This document shows positions 44,545-53,934 of a DNA stretch of 64,000 nt, piece after piece (position 1 is the first letter of the stretch; each line of letters begins with the position of its first letter). The notes below the pieces were generated by a model that was not told where the DNA came from, did no database searches, and was given only the letters and a program-made list of their open reading frames with translations. Source of the stretch: Bradyrhizobium sp. dw_78 (lineage in GTDB: Bacteria; Pseudomonadota; Alphaproteobacteria; Rhizobiales; Xanthobacteraceae); contig NZ_JAAVUS010000010.1 of NCBI RefSeq assembly GCF_018449525.1, positions 98,231 through 162,230 on the forward strand, written 5' to 3'. A program made the translations under genes and the position numbers.

Positions 44545-45575
44545 GCAGCAGCGCTCCATGCAAAGTCGTCGAATGCGTCCTGCAGCGCGCGACGCACACT
44601 CGCTGGATCTTCCGACGTCAAAATCTTTTGCCGCCACCCCTTGATCACCGTTGCCTGCGCCCGGCCGCAGCGGGCCGCGACGTCGAGCGCCCAGCCGAGA
44701 TGCTTGCGCGCGTGGCGCAGGCCGATGCGCAGCCCGTAATGGCTGCAGATCTCGTCATAGAGCGCGCGGATATGGTTCTGCTGTTCCGCCAGCGACGGCG
44801 CGGATTCGGCAATGCCGGTCTCGAGACGGCGGCCGATCTGGCCCGGCAGCCAGGGCTGGCCCTGCGCGCCGCGGCCGATCATCACCGCATCGGCGCCCGA
44901 CAGGTCGAGCGCGGCGACGGCGTTTTCATACGAGGTGATATCGCCGTTGACGACGAGCGGAATTCCAACCGCATCCCTGACCGCGCGCACCGCGACCCAA
45001 TCGGCCTCGCCCTTGTAGAACTGGCAGCGGGTGCGGCCATGCACGGTGATCATTTGCACGCCGGCGGCTTCAGCGCGCCGCGCCAGTTCGGGCGCGTTGA
45101 GCGAACGCTCGTCCCATCCGAGCCGCATCTTCAGCGTCACCGGAATTTTCACGGCCGAAACCGTCGCCTCGATCAGCCTCAGCGCATGATCGGGATCGCG
45201 CATCAACGCCGAACCCGACTGGCCGCCGGTGACATGGCGGGCCGGACAGCCCATATTGATATCGATGATGTCGGCGCCGGAACTCTCGGCGATCCGCGCG
45301 CCCTCCGCCATCCAGCGGGCCTCGCATCCCGCGAGCTGAACGATATGCGGGCCAACCCCGGTTGCCTCGCACCTCAAGCGTGACATCGGCCGCCCATTGA
45401 TCAAATCGGAGCTGGCGGTCATTTCCGAGATCACGAGCCCGGCGCCCAGCGCCGCGGCCAAACGCCGGAACGGCGCATCCGTGATGCCCGACATCGGCGC
45501 AAGAAAGACCCGGTTGGCGGGTGTAATACCACCAACTTTCAAGGACTTACCGTGAAATTCTACCGGGCTGGCCAC
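44541..45575 (-). CDS. dusB: tRNA-dihydrouridine synthase DusB (NifR3)
   Basis: FMN enzyme of 344 residues that reduces uridines in tRNA. Conserved segments: FLAPMSGITDAPFRRL, the catalytic Cys in DINMGCPARHVTGGQSG, KMRLGWDE, TVHGRTRCQFYKG and NGDI...GADAVMIGRGAQGQPW. It heads the dusB-ntrB-ntrC transcript, as in other alphaproteobacteria, where the gene was first called nifR3. The 253-bp gap to divergent ispDF should hold both promoters. Confidence 0.96.
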   Translation of the reverse strand: MASPVEFHGKSLKVGGITPANRVFLAPMSGITDAPFRRLAAALGAGLVISEMTASSDLINGRPMSRLRCEATGVGPHIVQLAGCEARWMAEGARIAESSGADIIDINMGCPARHVTGGQSGSALMRDPDHALRLIEATVSAVKIPVTLKMRLGWDERSLNAPELARRAEAAGVQMITVHGRTRCQFYKGEADWVAVRAVRDAVGIPLVVNGDITSYENAVAALDLSGADAVMIGRGAQGQPWLPGQIGRRLETGIAESAPSLAEQQNHIRALYDEICSHYGLRIGLRHARKHLGWALDVAARCGRAQATVIKGWRQKILTSEDPASVRRALQDAFDDFAWSAAA

Positions 45576-45828
45576 GAATTGCTCATTGTTCTGACGGACG
45601 CGTCACGACGTCGAGGTTGTATTTTGAGCACAATTCTTGTGCAGTCAAGCATCTTGCCTACAGTTTAGACAGTTCTATCAAATGTGCAAGTGCAGTGCAG
45701 CAAGAACTGCTTTTCACACAGCGCCCAGGAAACGCTCTGTTTTTAAGCTGCCGGCATGATAAGGGCTGTACGGCCAGCGCGCGACATGCGCCTTCATTGC
45801 AATTTTGAATCACCCTTCATTGTGTCCG

Positions 45829-47040
45829 ATGTCCAGACCTGATCGTACCGCAGTCGTCCTTGTTGCAGCCGGGCGCGGGCTCCGCGCCGGCGCGGGCGGC
45901 CCCAAACAATACCGAACCATCGGTGGTCAAACCGTGATCCATCGGGCGATGCAAGCATTTTGCGAGCATCCACAGGTGTTCGCGGTGCAGCCGGTTTTGC
46001 ATCCCGATGACACCGTGATGTTCCATGAGGCCGTCAGCGGCCTGCGTCACCAAACGCCGGCGCACGGGGGCGCGACGCGGCAGGCCTCGGTTCATGCCGG
46101 ACTGGAGGCGCTGGTGGATCGGAAACCTGACATCGTTCTGATCCATGACGCAGCGCGACCTTTCGTCACGGCTGCCGTGATCTCGCGCGCGATCGAAGCG
46201 GCCGGGCGCACCGGCGCCGCCGTACCGACCATCGCGGTCACCGACACGATCAAGCTGGTCGGCGACAGCGGAAATGTCGAGGCGACACCGGAGCGCGCGC
46301 GGCTGCGGATCGCGCAAACGCCGCAGGCGTTCAAGTTCGATGTGATACTCGAAGCCCATCGCCGCGCGGCCCGCGACGGCCGCAGCGATTTCACCGATGA
46401 TGCCGCGCTGGCGGAATGGGCAGGATTGACGGTTGCGACCTTTGAAGGTGATCCTGCGAACATGAAACTCACGACACCGGAAGATTTCCTGCGCGAGGAA
46501 GCCCGCCTCGGCGCGGCGCTCGGCGATATCAGGACCGGCACCGGCTACGACGTTCACGCCTTCGGCGATGGCGACCACGTCATGATTTGCGGCATCCGCG
46601 TGCCGCATAATCGCGGCTTCCTCGCCCATTCCGATGGCGACGTCGGACTGCATGCGCTGGTCGACGCGATTCTCGGCGCGCTGGCCGACGGCGATATCGG
46701 CTCGCACTTCCCGCCCAGCGACAACAAGTGGAAAGGCGCCTCCTCCGACCGCTTCCTGAAATATGCGGTCGATCGCGTCAGCGCCCGCGGCGGCCGCATC
46801 GCCAACCTTGAAGTGACTATGATTTGCGAGCGCCCGAAAATCGGACCGCTGCGCGACGTCATGCGGGGACGGATCGCCGAGATCACCGGGCTCGACATCT
46901 CGCGCGTCGCCGTGAAGGCCACGACCAGCGAGCGGCTCGGCTTCACCGGCCGCGAGGAAGGCATCGCGGCCACCGCAAGCGCCACCATCCGCCTCCCTTG
47001 GGACAGTGAAGGCCGGGACAACGAAGGCCGGAGCGACTGA
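45829..47040 (+). CDS. ispDF: Bifunctional IspD/IspF isoprenoid enzyme
   Basis: Fusion protein of 403 residues catalysing two steps of the methylerythritol phosphate pathway. The IspD half (about 1-235) has VLVAAGRGLRAGAGGPKQY and IHDAARPFV (CTP binding). The IspF half (about 240-400) has GTGYDVHAFGDGD and LAHSDGDVGLHALVDAILGA (zinc and magnesium sites) and TTSERLGFTGREEG. The fusion is typical of alphaproteobacteria. ATG 45829 fits the family start; a TTG eight codons upstream is less likely. Confidence 0.96.
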   Translation: MSRPDRTAVVLVAAGRGLRAGAGGPKQYRTIGGQTVIHRAMQAFCEHPQVFAVQPVLHPDDTVMFHEAVSGLRHQTPAHGGATRQASVHAGLEALVDRKPDIVLIHDAARPFVTAAVISRAIEAAGRTGAAVPTIAVTDTIKLVGDSGNVEATPERARLRIAQTPQAFKFDVILEAHRRAARDGRSDFTDDAALAEWAGLTVATFEGDPANMKLTTPEDFLREEARLGAALGDIRTGTGYDVHAFGDGDHVMICGIRVPHNRGFLAHSDGDVGLHALVDAILGALADGDIGSHFPPSDNKWKGASSDRFLKYAVDRVSARGGRIANLEVTMICERPKIGPLRDVMRGRIAEITGLDISRVAVKATTSERLGFTGREEGIAATASATIRLPWDSEGRDNEGRSD

Positions 47041-47041
47041 G

Positions 47042-47644
47042 ATGAGCGGCAGCGACGCCCGTGCTTTGTCCCGCTCGCTGCTCGACCTGTGCCGGATGCG
47101 CAAGCTGACGATCGCAACGGCGGAATCCTGCACCGGCGGCCTGGTCGCCGGCGCCCTGACCGACATTCCCGGCTCATCCGATGTGATCGACCGCGGCTTC
47201 GTCACTTATTCCAACGACGCCAAACGCGCCATGCTCGGCGTCAAGGCCTCGACGCTGGCGACATTCGGCGCGGTCAGCAAGGAAACCGCAACCGCGATGG
47301 CGATCGGCGCCTTGGAGAAAGCCGGAGTCGATCTGGCCGTCTCGATCACCGGCATTGCCGGCCCGGGCGGCGCGACGCCAGGCAAGCCGGTCGGGCTGGT
47401 GCATTTTGCGGCGGCTTCGCGCGATGGCCGGATCCTGCACCGCGAATGCCGCTTCGGCGCGATCGGGCGCACCAGCGTACGCCAGCGCTCGGTGGTGGAG
47501 GCCCTGCGCATGCTGATGGAATTGGCGCGCGGGCCGCAGCCGTTAGCCGCGCCGCGCAGCGCGGCCGCCGGCCATCGGCATCAGCGTGTCGCGCGTTCAC
47601 CGCGCCGGACCGCGGTCAAACGGCGCCGTCCGCCGCGGGCATAG
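47042..47644 (+). CDS. pncC: Nicotinamide-nucleotide amidohydrolase PncC (CinA C-terminal domain)
   Basis: Protein of 200 residues with the CinA C-terminal fold: TIATAESCTGGLVAGALTD near the N-terminus, GFVTYSNDAKRAMLGV, and SITGIAGPGGATPGKPVGLV. It deamidates nicotinamide mononucleotide in pyridine nucleotide salvage. The ATG comes one base after the ispDF stop, so the genes are cotranscribed. The last 35 residues are unusually Arg-rich (VARSPRRTAVKRRRPPRA) and absent from most homologues. Confidence 0.92.
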   Translation: MSGSDARALSRSLLDLCRMRKLTIATAESCTGGLVAGALTDIPGSSDVIDRGFVTYSNDAKRAMLGVKASTLATFGAVSKETATAMAIGALEKAGVDLAVSITGIAGPGGATPGKPVGLVHFAAASRDGRILHRECRFGAIGRTSVRQRSVVEALRMLMELARGPQPLAAPRSAAAGHRHQRVARSPRRTAVKRRRPPRA

Positions 47645-47707
47645 GCGCTGGAAGGGCAAAGCCGAATGGCTGCCCTCGATCCGAAATGTCTCGCGTGAGC
47701 GCAGACG

Positions 47708-48616
47708 TCAGGATGGGTCAGCCGTCGCCTTGATAAAATCGATGAACGCCCGCAACGGGGCGGGCACGAGGCGCCGTCCGGGGTAATACAGGAACGGCCC
47801 CGAAAAGCGCTGCCACCACGGTTCGAGCACGGGTTCGAGCGCCCCGTTATCGAAGTACGGGCGCAGCCAGTCCTCGAACAAAGGCACGATACCGGTACCC
47901 GCGATCGCGGCGTCGACGAGGAGATCGGTGGCCCCGCCGATCTGCACAATCAGCGGCCCGGTGGCGTCGACCTGTACGACCTCGCCATCGCGCTCGAATT
48001 CCCAGGCCATCATCGCCCCGCTCGGAAACCGGCCTCGCAGGCAGCTATGGCCGAGCAGATCGCGCGGGTGCTCCGGCCGGCCGCATCGATCGAGATAAGC
48101 CGGCGCGGCGGCGACGGCATAACGCTGCACGCGCGGCCCGATCGGCACCGCGATCATGTCCTGCTCCAGCCGCTCGCTGTAGCGGATGCCGGCGTCGCAA
48201 CCGGCGGCGAGCACATCGACGAAATTCTCCTCGGCGACGACCTCCAGGCGAATGTCGGGATAGGCCGCGAGGAATGGCGGAACGATGCGCGGCAGCACCA
48301 GCCGGGCCGCAGAGACCGGGACGTTGAGTTTGAGCGTGCCCGCCGGCCGGTCGCGAAAACCGTTCACCACATCCAGGGCGGCCTCGACCTCCGTCAGTGC
48401 GGGGTTAAGCCGCTCCAGCAAGCGCTCGCCCGCTTCGGTCGGAGCCACGCTGCGCGTGGTCCGGTTGAGCAACCTGACGCCAAGCTGCGCCTCCAGGCGG
48501 CGCACCGCTTCGCTCAAGCCCGACGCGCTCACGCCACTGGCGCGCGCGCCATCGCGAAAGCCGCCGGCCCGCGCCACCACCACGAAGCCGTTCAGATCGC
48601 CCAGATCGGCCTTCAT
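47708..48616 (-). CDS. LysR family transcriptional regulator
   Basis: Regulator of 302 residues with an N-terminal helix-turn-helix (FRDGARASGVSASGLSEAVRR) and the CrgA-like substrate-binding domain (GTLKLNVPVSAARLVLPRI, then AGIRYSERLEQDMIAVPIG). It is divergent from the aldo/keto reductase gene, 107 bp apart, and therefore probably controls it and itself. Inducer unknown. Confidence 0.9.
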   Translation of the reverse strand: MKADLGDLNGFVVVARAGGFRDGARASGVSASGLSEAVRRLEAQLGVRLLNRTTRSVAPTEAGERLLERLNPALTEVEAALDVVNGFRDRPAGTLKLNVPVSAARLVLPRIVPPFLAAYPDIRLEVVAEENFVDVLAAGCDAGIRYSERLEQDMIAVPIGPRVQRYAVAAAPAYLDRCGRPEHPRDLLGHSCLRGRFPSGAMMAWEFERDGEVVQVDATGPLIVQIGGATDLLVDAAIAGTGIVPLFEDWLRPYFDNGALEPVLEPWWQRFSGPFLYYPGRRLVPAPLRAFIDFIKATADPS

Positions 48617-48723
48617 TGTTCGTTATTCCATACAGCCTGTTCATATTGTGCCGGATTGTCACACAGAAGGTCAACGTCTAACTCGACGGTCTAGCCATGA
48701 GATGACTTCAAAGGAGACCCGCC

Positions 48724-49602
48724 ATGTCCGTCACCAGCCTCTCCCGCACTTTCACGCTCGGCGACCGCACCGTGAAGCGGCTCGGTTATGGGGCCATGCA
48801 ACTCGCGGGACCCGGCGTGTTCGGGCCGCCCAAGGATCGCGACGCCGCATTGGCGGTGCTGCGCGAGGCCGTCGCGCGCGGGGTCGATCACATCGACACC
48901 AGCGACTTCTACGGCCCGCATGTCACCAACCAGATCATCCGCGAAGCGCTCCACCCCTATCCCAACGATCTCGTCATCGTCACCAAGATCAGCGCCCGGC
49001 GCGGCGCGGACGGATCGTGGATCCCGGCGATGTCGCCCGCCGAACTTACCCAGGCGGTCCACGACAATCTCCGCAATCTCGGTTTGGACGTCCTCGACAT
49101 CGTCAATTTGCGCAGCATGTATGACGTGCATGGCCCCGCCGAGGGGTCGATCGAAGCGCCGCTCACGGTGCTGGCCGAACTTCAGCGCAAGGGCCTTGTG
49201 CGTCACATCGGCCTGAGCAACGTCACGCCGACGCAGATCGCGGAAGGGCGCCGGCTCTGCGAGATTGTCTGCGTCCAGAACCATTACAATGTGGCGCATC
49301 GGAGCGACGATGCCCTGATCGACGATCTCGCCCGCGCCGGCATCGCCTATGTGCCGTATTTTCCGCTCGGCGGATTCCAGCCGCTGCAATCCTCCATCCT
49401 GTCCGACGTCGCTGCGCGCCTTGGCGCCACGCCGATGCAGGTCGCCCTCGCCTGGCTGCTTCGCCGGGCGCCCAATATCCTGCTGATTCCCGGCACCTCG
49501 TCTGTCGCGCATTTGCGGGAGAACCTCGCTGCGGCCGAGCTCGATCTGCCGGACGACGTGGCCAAGGAGCTGGACAATGTGGCGAGTCTTGCCTCCGCCT
49601 GA
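48724..49602 (+). CDS. pdxI: Aldo/keto reductase, PdxI (YdbC)-like pyridoxal reductase
   Basis: NADPH-dependent reductase of 292 residues. Large parts match what I recall of E. coli PdxI/YdbC: RLGYGAMQLAGPGVFGPP, DHIDTSDFYGPHVTNQIIREAL, HIGLSNVTPTQIAEG and LLIPGTSSVAHLRENLAA. The catalytic Asp, Tyr and Lys are present; the usual strand-4 His is replaced in the DIVNLR motif, as in PdxI. The expected reaction is pyridoxal to pyridoxine. It is probably regulated by the divergent LysR. Confidence 0.85.
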   Translation: MSVTSLSRTFTLGDRTVKRLGYGAMQLAGPGVFGPPKDRDAALAVLREAVARGVDHIDTSDFYGPHVTNQIIREALHPYPNDLVIVTKISARRGADGSWIPAMSPAELTQAVHDNLRNLGLDVLDIVNLRSMYDVHGPAEGSIEAPLTVLAELQRKGLVRHIGLSNVTPTQIAEGRRLCEIVCVQNHYNVAHRSDDALIDDLARAGIAYVPYFPLGGFQPLQSSILSDVAARLGATPMQVALAWLLRRAPNILLIPGTSSVAHLRENLAAAELDLPDDVAKELDNVASLASA

Positions 49603-49827
49603 CCGCTTACAAAGGCCGAGCGATCCGATGGCTTCAAACCGCTCCTCACGCACCCGGCGTCGGCGCGTGAACTCCTCATGCCCGCCGCACCTCGCAGTGG
49701 GCGATCGACAAAGCGCTATCATTTCTTTCCGCTGCTCAACCTAAATTTCCTGCATCGGTTCAATGCGGTTGGCGTGCTCGCTCGCGACAGGCGAGCGCTT
49801 CGGCGAGGATGGCAGTCAACGACAGGA

Positions 49828-49857
49828 TTGACACCGACTTTGACAAACTTCTATCGT
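49828..49857 (+). promoter_or_regulatory. Sigma-70-type promoter of the riboswitch transcript
   Basis: TTGACA at 49828-49833 and TATCGT at 49852-49857 are 18 bases apart, which would start transcription at about 49864, just where the cobalamin riboswitch begins. The sequence between the reductase stop (49602) and here holds no gene that I can see. Confidence 0.5.
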
Positions 49858-49863
49858 CATCGG

Positions 49864-50035
49864 TGACGGTTCCCTTCACGGGGATCAAAAGGGAATGCGG
49901 TGCGGGAATTTTCCCAATGCCGTAGCTGCCCCCGCAACTGTAAGCGGCGAATCTTTCGTCATCAGCCACTGGGAATCTCGGTCCTGGGAAGGCGACGGAA
50001 GGTAGCGACCCGCGAGCCAGGAGACCTGCCGTCAG
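49864..50035 (+). promoter_or_regulatory. Cobalamin riboswitch
   Basis: Conserved elements appear in order: the P1 strand TGACGG, GGTGCGGGAA, the core CTGCCCCCGCAACTGTAAGC (49926-49945), GCCACTGGG, GGGAAGGCG, and the B12 box AGCCAGGAGACCTGCC (50015-50030), closing with GCCGTCA (50029-50035), which pairs with the 5' strand. It stands 130 bases before the TonB receptor start. Binding of adenosyl- or another cobalamin should lower expression of the receptor and the PepSY gene. Complementary stretches at 50050-50058 and 50073-50084 may form the expression platform. Confidence 0.95.
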
Positions 50036-50164
50036 CCGTGGTCACACGCGAAGATGTCGGTCGGGGAGTACAGACATTGTCTTCATCTGGCGTCGCGGCA
50101 AAGCGCGCCTGGGTGAGACCTCGTTCGCTGTGACGTGCCACTGACGTCATGCCGAGGTCCACTC

Positions 50165-52462
50165 GTGTCCTATATCATCCCTGTCGCAAGGCGGCATCGC
50201 GCTGCCGTGCTCGCTTTCAAATACCTCCTTCCAGCCCTGCTGCTCCCGTTTTGCCCTGCCAAGGCCCAGCAGTCTGATTCGTCTTCGCCTCATGCCTTGC
50301 CGCCGGTGAGCGTTGGTCCGCCCCAGAACCGTCTGGCGAAGCCCAAGCGCCTCGATCGCGAGCGTTCAACCGCGGCGGCGCGACCGCAGCCGAACCGGGC
50401 CGCGGCGGCGCGCAGCGCAACGGCGCCGGTCGCAACATCTTCCCCCTCGCCTTCGGCCCTGAACCTGAACCGGCAGAACGCGAGCGGCAGCCGTCTTGGT
50501 CTCACGCCGCTGCAAACGCCCGCCAGCGTCGAGACGATCACGGCGCAGACCATCGAAGAACGTGGCCAGCATAATCTGACCGATGCGGTCGTCCAAAATG
50601 CGGTCGGATTTACCGCAAGCCCCGCCCCCGGCAATGGCGGACTGTCCTTCGCGACGCGCGGCTTCACCGGCAGCAATTCGGTGATGACGCTCTATGACGG
50701 CACGCGCCTCTATGTCGGCGCCGGCACCGTGACCTTTCCATTCGATACATGGTCGGCGGAGCGCATCGAGGTCCTGCGCGGGCCGGCTTCGGTGCTGTAT
50801 GGTGAAGGCGCCATCGGCGGCATCATCAACGTGATCCCGAAAAAGCCGATCACAACGCCCTATAATGATGCCGAAATGTCGTTCGACACCAATGGAACGC
50901 GACGCGTTGCGGTGGACAGCGGCGGCCCGATCAATCCCAACGTCTCCTATCGCATCAACGCCACCGGCAACATGTCGAACGGCTGGGTCGACGGCGACAA
51001 GACCTCGAATCTGGCGGTCTCCGCCGCGGTGCGGGTCCAGGCCGCCGACAATCTCGCTTTCACGCTCTCGAACGATTACGGCGATCGCAGCCCGTCGCGT
51101 TATTTCGGCACACCCTTGATCAACGGGGCGATCGACGACGCGCTGCGATTCAAGAACTACAATGCACTGGATAGCGCGATCCACTACCAGGACAACTGGA
51201 CCCAGTTCAAAACCGAATGGGACGTGACCGACGGCATCACCGTTCACGACACGCTTTACTACCTGACCAGCCAGCGACACTGGCGCGACATCGAGAGCTA
51301 CAGCTTCAATCCCGCGACCCAGTTGATCGACCGCGCCAACTATATCGAGATTTTCCACGACGAGAATCAGGTCGGCAACCGGATGGACACGACGTTCAAA
51401 GGCCATGTGCTGGGCTTTGAAAACGAGTTCGTCTCCGGCTTCGATGTCAACCGGATCGATTTTACCCACATCAACAATTCGCCCTATGGCGGTGCCTCTT
51501 CGGTGAGCCCCTTTGCGGTCGATACCGGATGGGGGTCGTTCTCGGCCACGACGACGCCAACAACGCCCGGTTTCAACGCGATCGTCGATCAATATGCGCT
51601 GTTCGCCGAAGACCGGCTGTCTCTGACCGATCAACTGTCTTTCGTGAGCGGTGTGCGGCTCGATCGGCCATCCGTTGACCGCACCGACGACAAGACGCCC
51701 TCGAACAGTTTCGATACCACCTTGTCGGGCACGAGCTGGCGCACCGGCCTGGTCTATACGCCGATCAAGGACCTCGCCTTTTACGGGCAATATGCGACGG
51801 CGGTCGATCCCGTCACCAATCTGATCTCGCTCTCCACCACCCAGAAAAACTTCCAGCTTGCCACCGGCAAGCAAACCGAAATCGGCGTCAAACAGTCGTT
51901 CTGGGGCGGCCGTGGCGAATGGACGCTGGCGGGCTATCAGATCGTCAAGAACAACCTTTTGGTCCCGGACCCCAATAATCCGGCCGGTCCGGCGCTGCAA
52001 ATCGGCCAGCAATCATCGCGGGGGGTCGAGACCTCGATCGGCCTGGCGCTGAATGGCAGCTGGCGCGTGGATGCCAATCTCGCGCTGTTGCAGGCCAGGT
52101 ACGACAATTTCAGCCAGGTGGTGAGCGGCCAGCCCGTCAGCTACGCTGGCAACATTCCCATCAATGTGCCGGAGCAGGTATCGAATGTCTGGCTGACCTG
52201 GGACTTCGCCCCGAACTGGTCCGCCTATGGCGGCGTGCAGATCGTGGGCCGCAGCTTTGCAGACAACGCCAACACCCAGGCTCTCCCGGCCTACACGGTC
52301 GTCAATGGCGGCCTGCGCTGGAAGCCGGACGAGCGGACCACGTTCGCGTTGCGAATCTACAATCTGTTCGACACGGTCTATGCGACATCGGCGCCCTATT
52401 CCGGACAATGGTTGCTGGGCATGCCGCGCACGGCGGAAGTGTCGATGAACGTGAAGTTCTGA
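50165..52462 (+). CDS. TonB-dependent receptor, siderophore-receptor type, under cobalamin riboswitch
   Basis: Outer-membrane receptor of about 765 residues: signal peptide (LLPALLLPFCPAKAQQ), a Pro/Ala/Arg-rich linker, plug domain (TPASVETITAQTIEERGQ, then RIEVLRGPASVLYGEGAIGGIIN) and a C-terminal barrel ending in KF. The plug resembles ferric-siderophore receptors more than classical BtuB. The upstream cobalamin riboswitch points to corrinoid, cobalt-chelate or a linked cargo. GTG 50165 is chosen because GAGG lies seven bases before; GTG 50135 is possible. The PepSY gene follows after two bases. Confidence 0.88.
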   Translation: MSYIIPVARRHRAAVLAFKYLLPALLLPFCPAKAQQSDSSSPHALPPVSVGPPQNRLAKPKRLDRERSTAAARPQPNRAAAARSATAPVATSSPSPSALNLNRQNASGSRLGLTPLQTPASVETITAQTIEERGQHNLTDAVVQNAVGFTASPAPGNGGLSFATRGFTGSNSVMTLYDGTRLYVGAGTVTFPFDTWSAERIEVLRGPASVLYGEGAIGGIINVIPKKPITTPYNDAEMSFDTNGTRRVAVDSGGPINPNVSYRINATGNMSNGWVDGDKTSNLAVSAAVRVQAADNLAFTLSNDYGDRSPSRYFGTPLINGAIDDALRFKNYNALDSAIHYQDNWTQFKTEWDVTDGITVHDTLYYLTSQRHWRDIESYSFNPATQLIDRANYIEIFHDENQVGNRMDTTFKGHVLGFENEFVSGFDVNRIDFTHINNSPYGGASSVSPFAVDTGWGSFSATTTPTTPGFNAIVDQYALFAEDRLSLTDQLSFVSGVRLDRPSVDRTDDKTPSNSFDTTLSGTSWRTGLVYTPIKDLAFYGQYATAVDPVTNLISLSTTQKNFQLATGKQTEIGVKQSFWGGRGEWTLAGYQIVKNNLLVPDPNNPAGPALQIGQQSSRGVETSIGLALNGSWRVDANLALLQARYDNFSQVVSGQPVSYAGNIPINVPEQVSNVWLTWDFAPNWSAYGGVQIVGRSFADNANTQALPAYTVVNGGLRWKPDERTTFALRIYNLFDTVYATSAPYSGQWLLGMPRTAEVSMNVKF

Positions 52463-52464
52463 CC

Positions 52465-53925
52465 ATGCGCCGCGCATTGATCCGGCGAGGACGGCGATGG
52501 CTTTACGTCATCCATCGCTGGATCGGCATCGTGACCTGCCTGCTGTTCGCGATGTGGTTCGTCTCGGGCATCGTCATGATGTATGTGGCGTTCCCGCAAC
52601 TCACCAACCGCGAGCGCGTGATGGCGCTGCCTGCGATCGCCTGGGACCGCGTGCTCGTGACGCCGGATCGCGCCATGACAAGCGCCGGTGTCGCCAGCTA
52701 CCCGCGCGATCTGCGCCTCATGATGCTGGACGACATCCCGGTCTACCGGCTCGTGGAATGGAATGGCGCGCATAAAACCATATCGGCAATGGACGGGCGC
52801 CTGATCGACGGCATCACGTCCGAACAGGCGCTGGCGATCGCAAGCCATCATCCGGGCGCGGTGCATCCGCAGATGATCGGCACGATCACCCGCGATCAAT
52901 GGAGCGTGACGGCGCGCTACGATTCGCTCCGGCCACTGTTTCTGGTGTCGCTCGGAGATCGGGAGGGAACCGAGTTGTACATCTCGGCACGGACCGGCGA
53001 ACTCGCACTCGACACCACACGACGTGAGCGGATCTGGAATTGGCTTGGCTCGATCCCGCACTGGATCTATCCGACCGTCCTCCGCCGGGACGGCGCAGCC
53101 TGGCGGCAGGTGGTGCTCTGGATATCCGGAATCTGCATCGTGGTGGCAGTGACCGGATTCTGGATCGGCATTCTGCGGCTGCGATGGCGCCGGCGTTATG
53201 CTCGGGGCACCGTCACGCCCTATCGCGGCTGGATGGCCTGGCATCACATCGCCGGTTTGATCGGCGGAATCTTCGTCCTGACCTGGATATTCAGCGGCTG
53301 GCTGTCGCTCAATCCGGGTGAATATTTTGCGGCCCGAGGTCCGACTGAGAACATGGCCGTCCGCTATGCCGGACATGAAGCGCCGCGGATCATCGCTTCC
53401 TTCCGATCGACGCCGCCGCCGGGCGCGGTCGAAGCTCGCTTTGTCTGGATCGGCGGCCGTCCGCTGATGATGCTCACCGATCGCGAAGGCCACCAGACCG
53501 CGGCGGGCCCCGAGAATGGCGTCGCGACAATGCTTTCCGACGATGAGATTTTCGCAGCCGCGCGCCGGCTATTGCCGGACGCCGCCATGACCACCCATCT
53601 GCGCCTTCAAGAGTTCGACGCCTATTGGTATTCGCATCACAACGAACGCGCGCTCCCGGTGTTGCGGGTGGGCTTCGACGACGCGGCCAGGAGCTGGTTT
53701 TACATCGATCCGCGCAACGGCGACGTTCTCGGACGAATCGATGACAGCCGGCGGACCTATCGCTGGCTGTTCAACGCCCTGCACAGCCTCGATTTTCCAC
53801 TGCTGCTGCGCTACCGCCCGGCATGGGACATCGTGATGTGGCTGCTCTCGCTGACTGGCATGATCGTGTCCGCCAGCGGCATCGTGATCGGTTGGCGGCG
53901 CTTGCGCCTCACGCAAAATTCCTAA
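52465..53925 (+). CDS. PepSY-associated TM domain protein
   Basis: Inner-membrane protein of 486 residues with four clear membrane segments (about 20-45, 215-240, 260-285 and 455-480) and PepSY domains in the large periplasmic loops. His residues near the membrane (VIHRWIG, GWMAWHHIAG, NALHSLDF) resemble the haem-ligand pattern of the PiuB/FoxB family, which reduces ferric siderophores or releases iron in the periplasm. It begins two bases after the TonB receptor stop and must share the riboswitch-controlled transcript. Reduction or release of the receptor cargo is the likely role. Confidence 0.87.
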   Translation: MRRALIRRGRRWLYVIHRWIGIVTCLLFAMWFVSGIVMMYVAFPQLTNRERVMALPAIAWDRVLVTPDRAMTSAGVASYPRDLRLMMLDDIPVYRLVEWNGAHKTISAMDGRLIDGITSEQALAIASHHPGAVHPQMIGTITRDQWSVTARYDSLRPLFLVSLGDREGTELYISARTGELALDTTRRERIWNWLGSIPHWIYPTVLRRDGAAWRQVVLWISGICIVVAVTGFWIGILRLRWRRRYARGTVTPYRGWMAWHHIAGLIGGIFVLTWIFSGWLSLNPGEYFAARGPTENMAVRYAGHEAPRIIASFRSTPPPGAVEARFVWIGGRPLMMLTDREGHQTAAGPENGVATMLSDDEIFAAARRLLPDAAMTTHLRLQEFDAYWYSHHNERALPVLRVGFDDAARSWFYIDPRNGDVLGRIDDSRRTYRWLFNALHSLDFPLLLRYRPAWDIVMWLLSLTGMIVSASGIVIGWRRLRLTQNS

Positions 53926-53934
53926 AGCGCTTCG

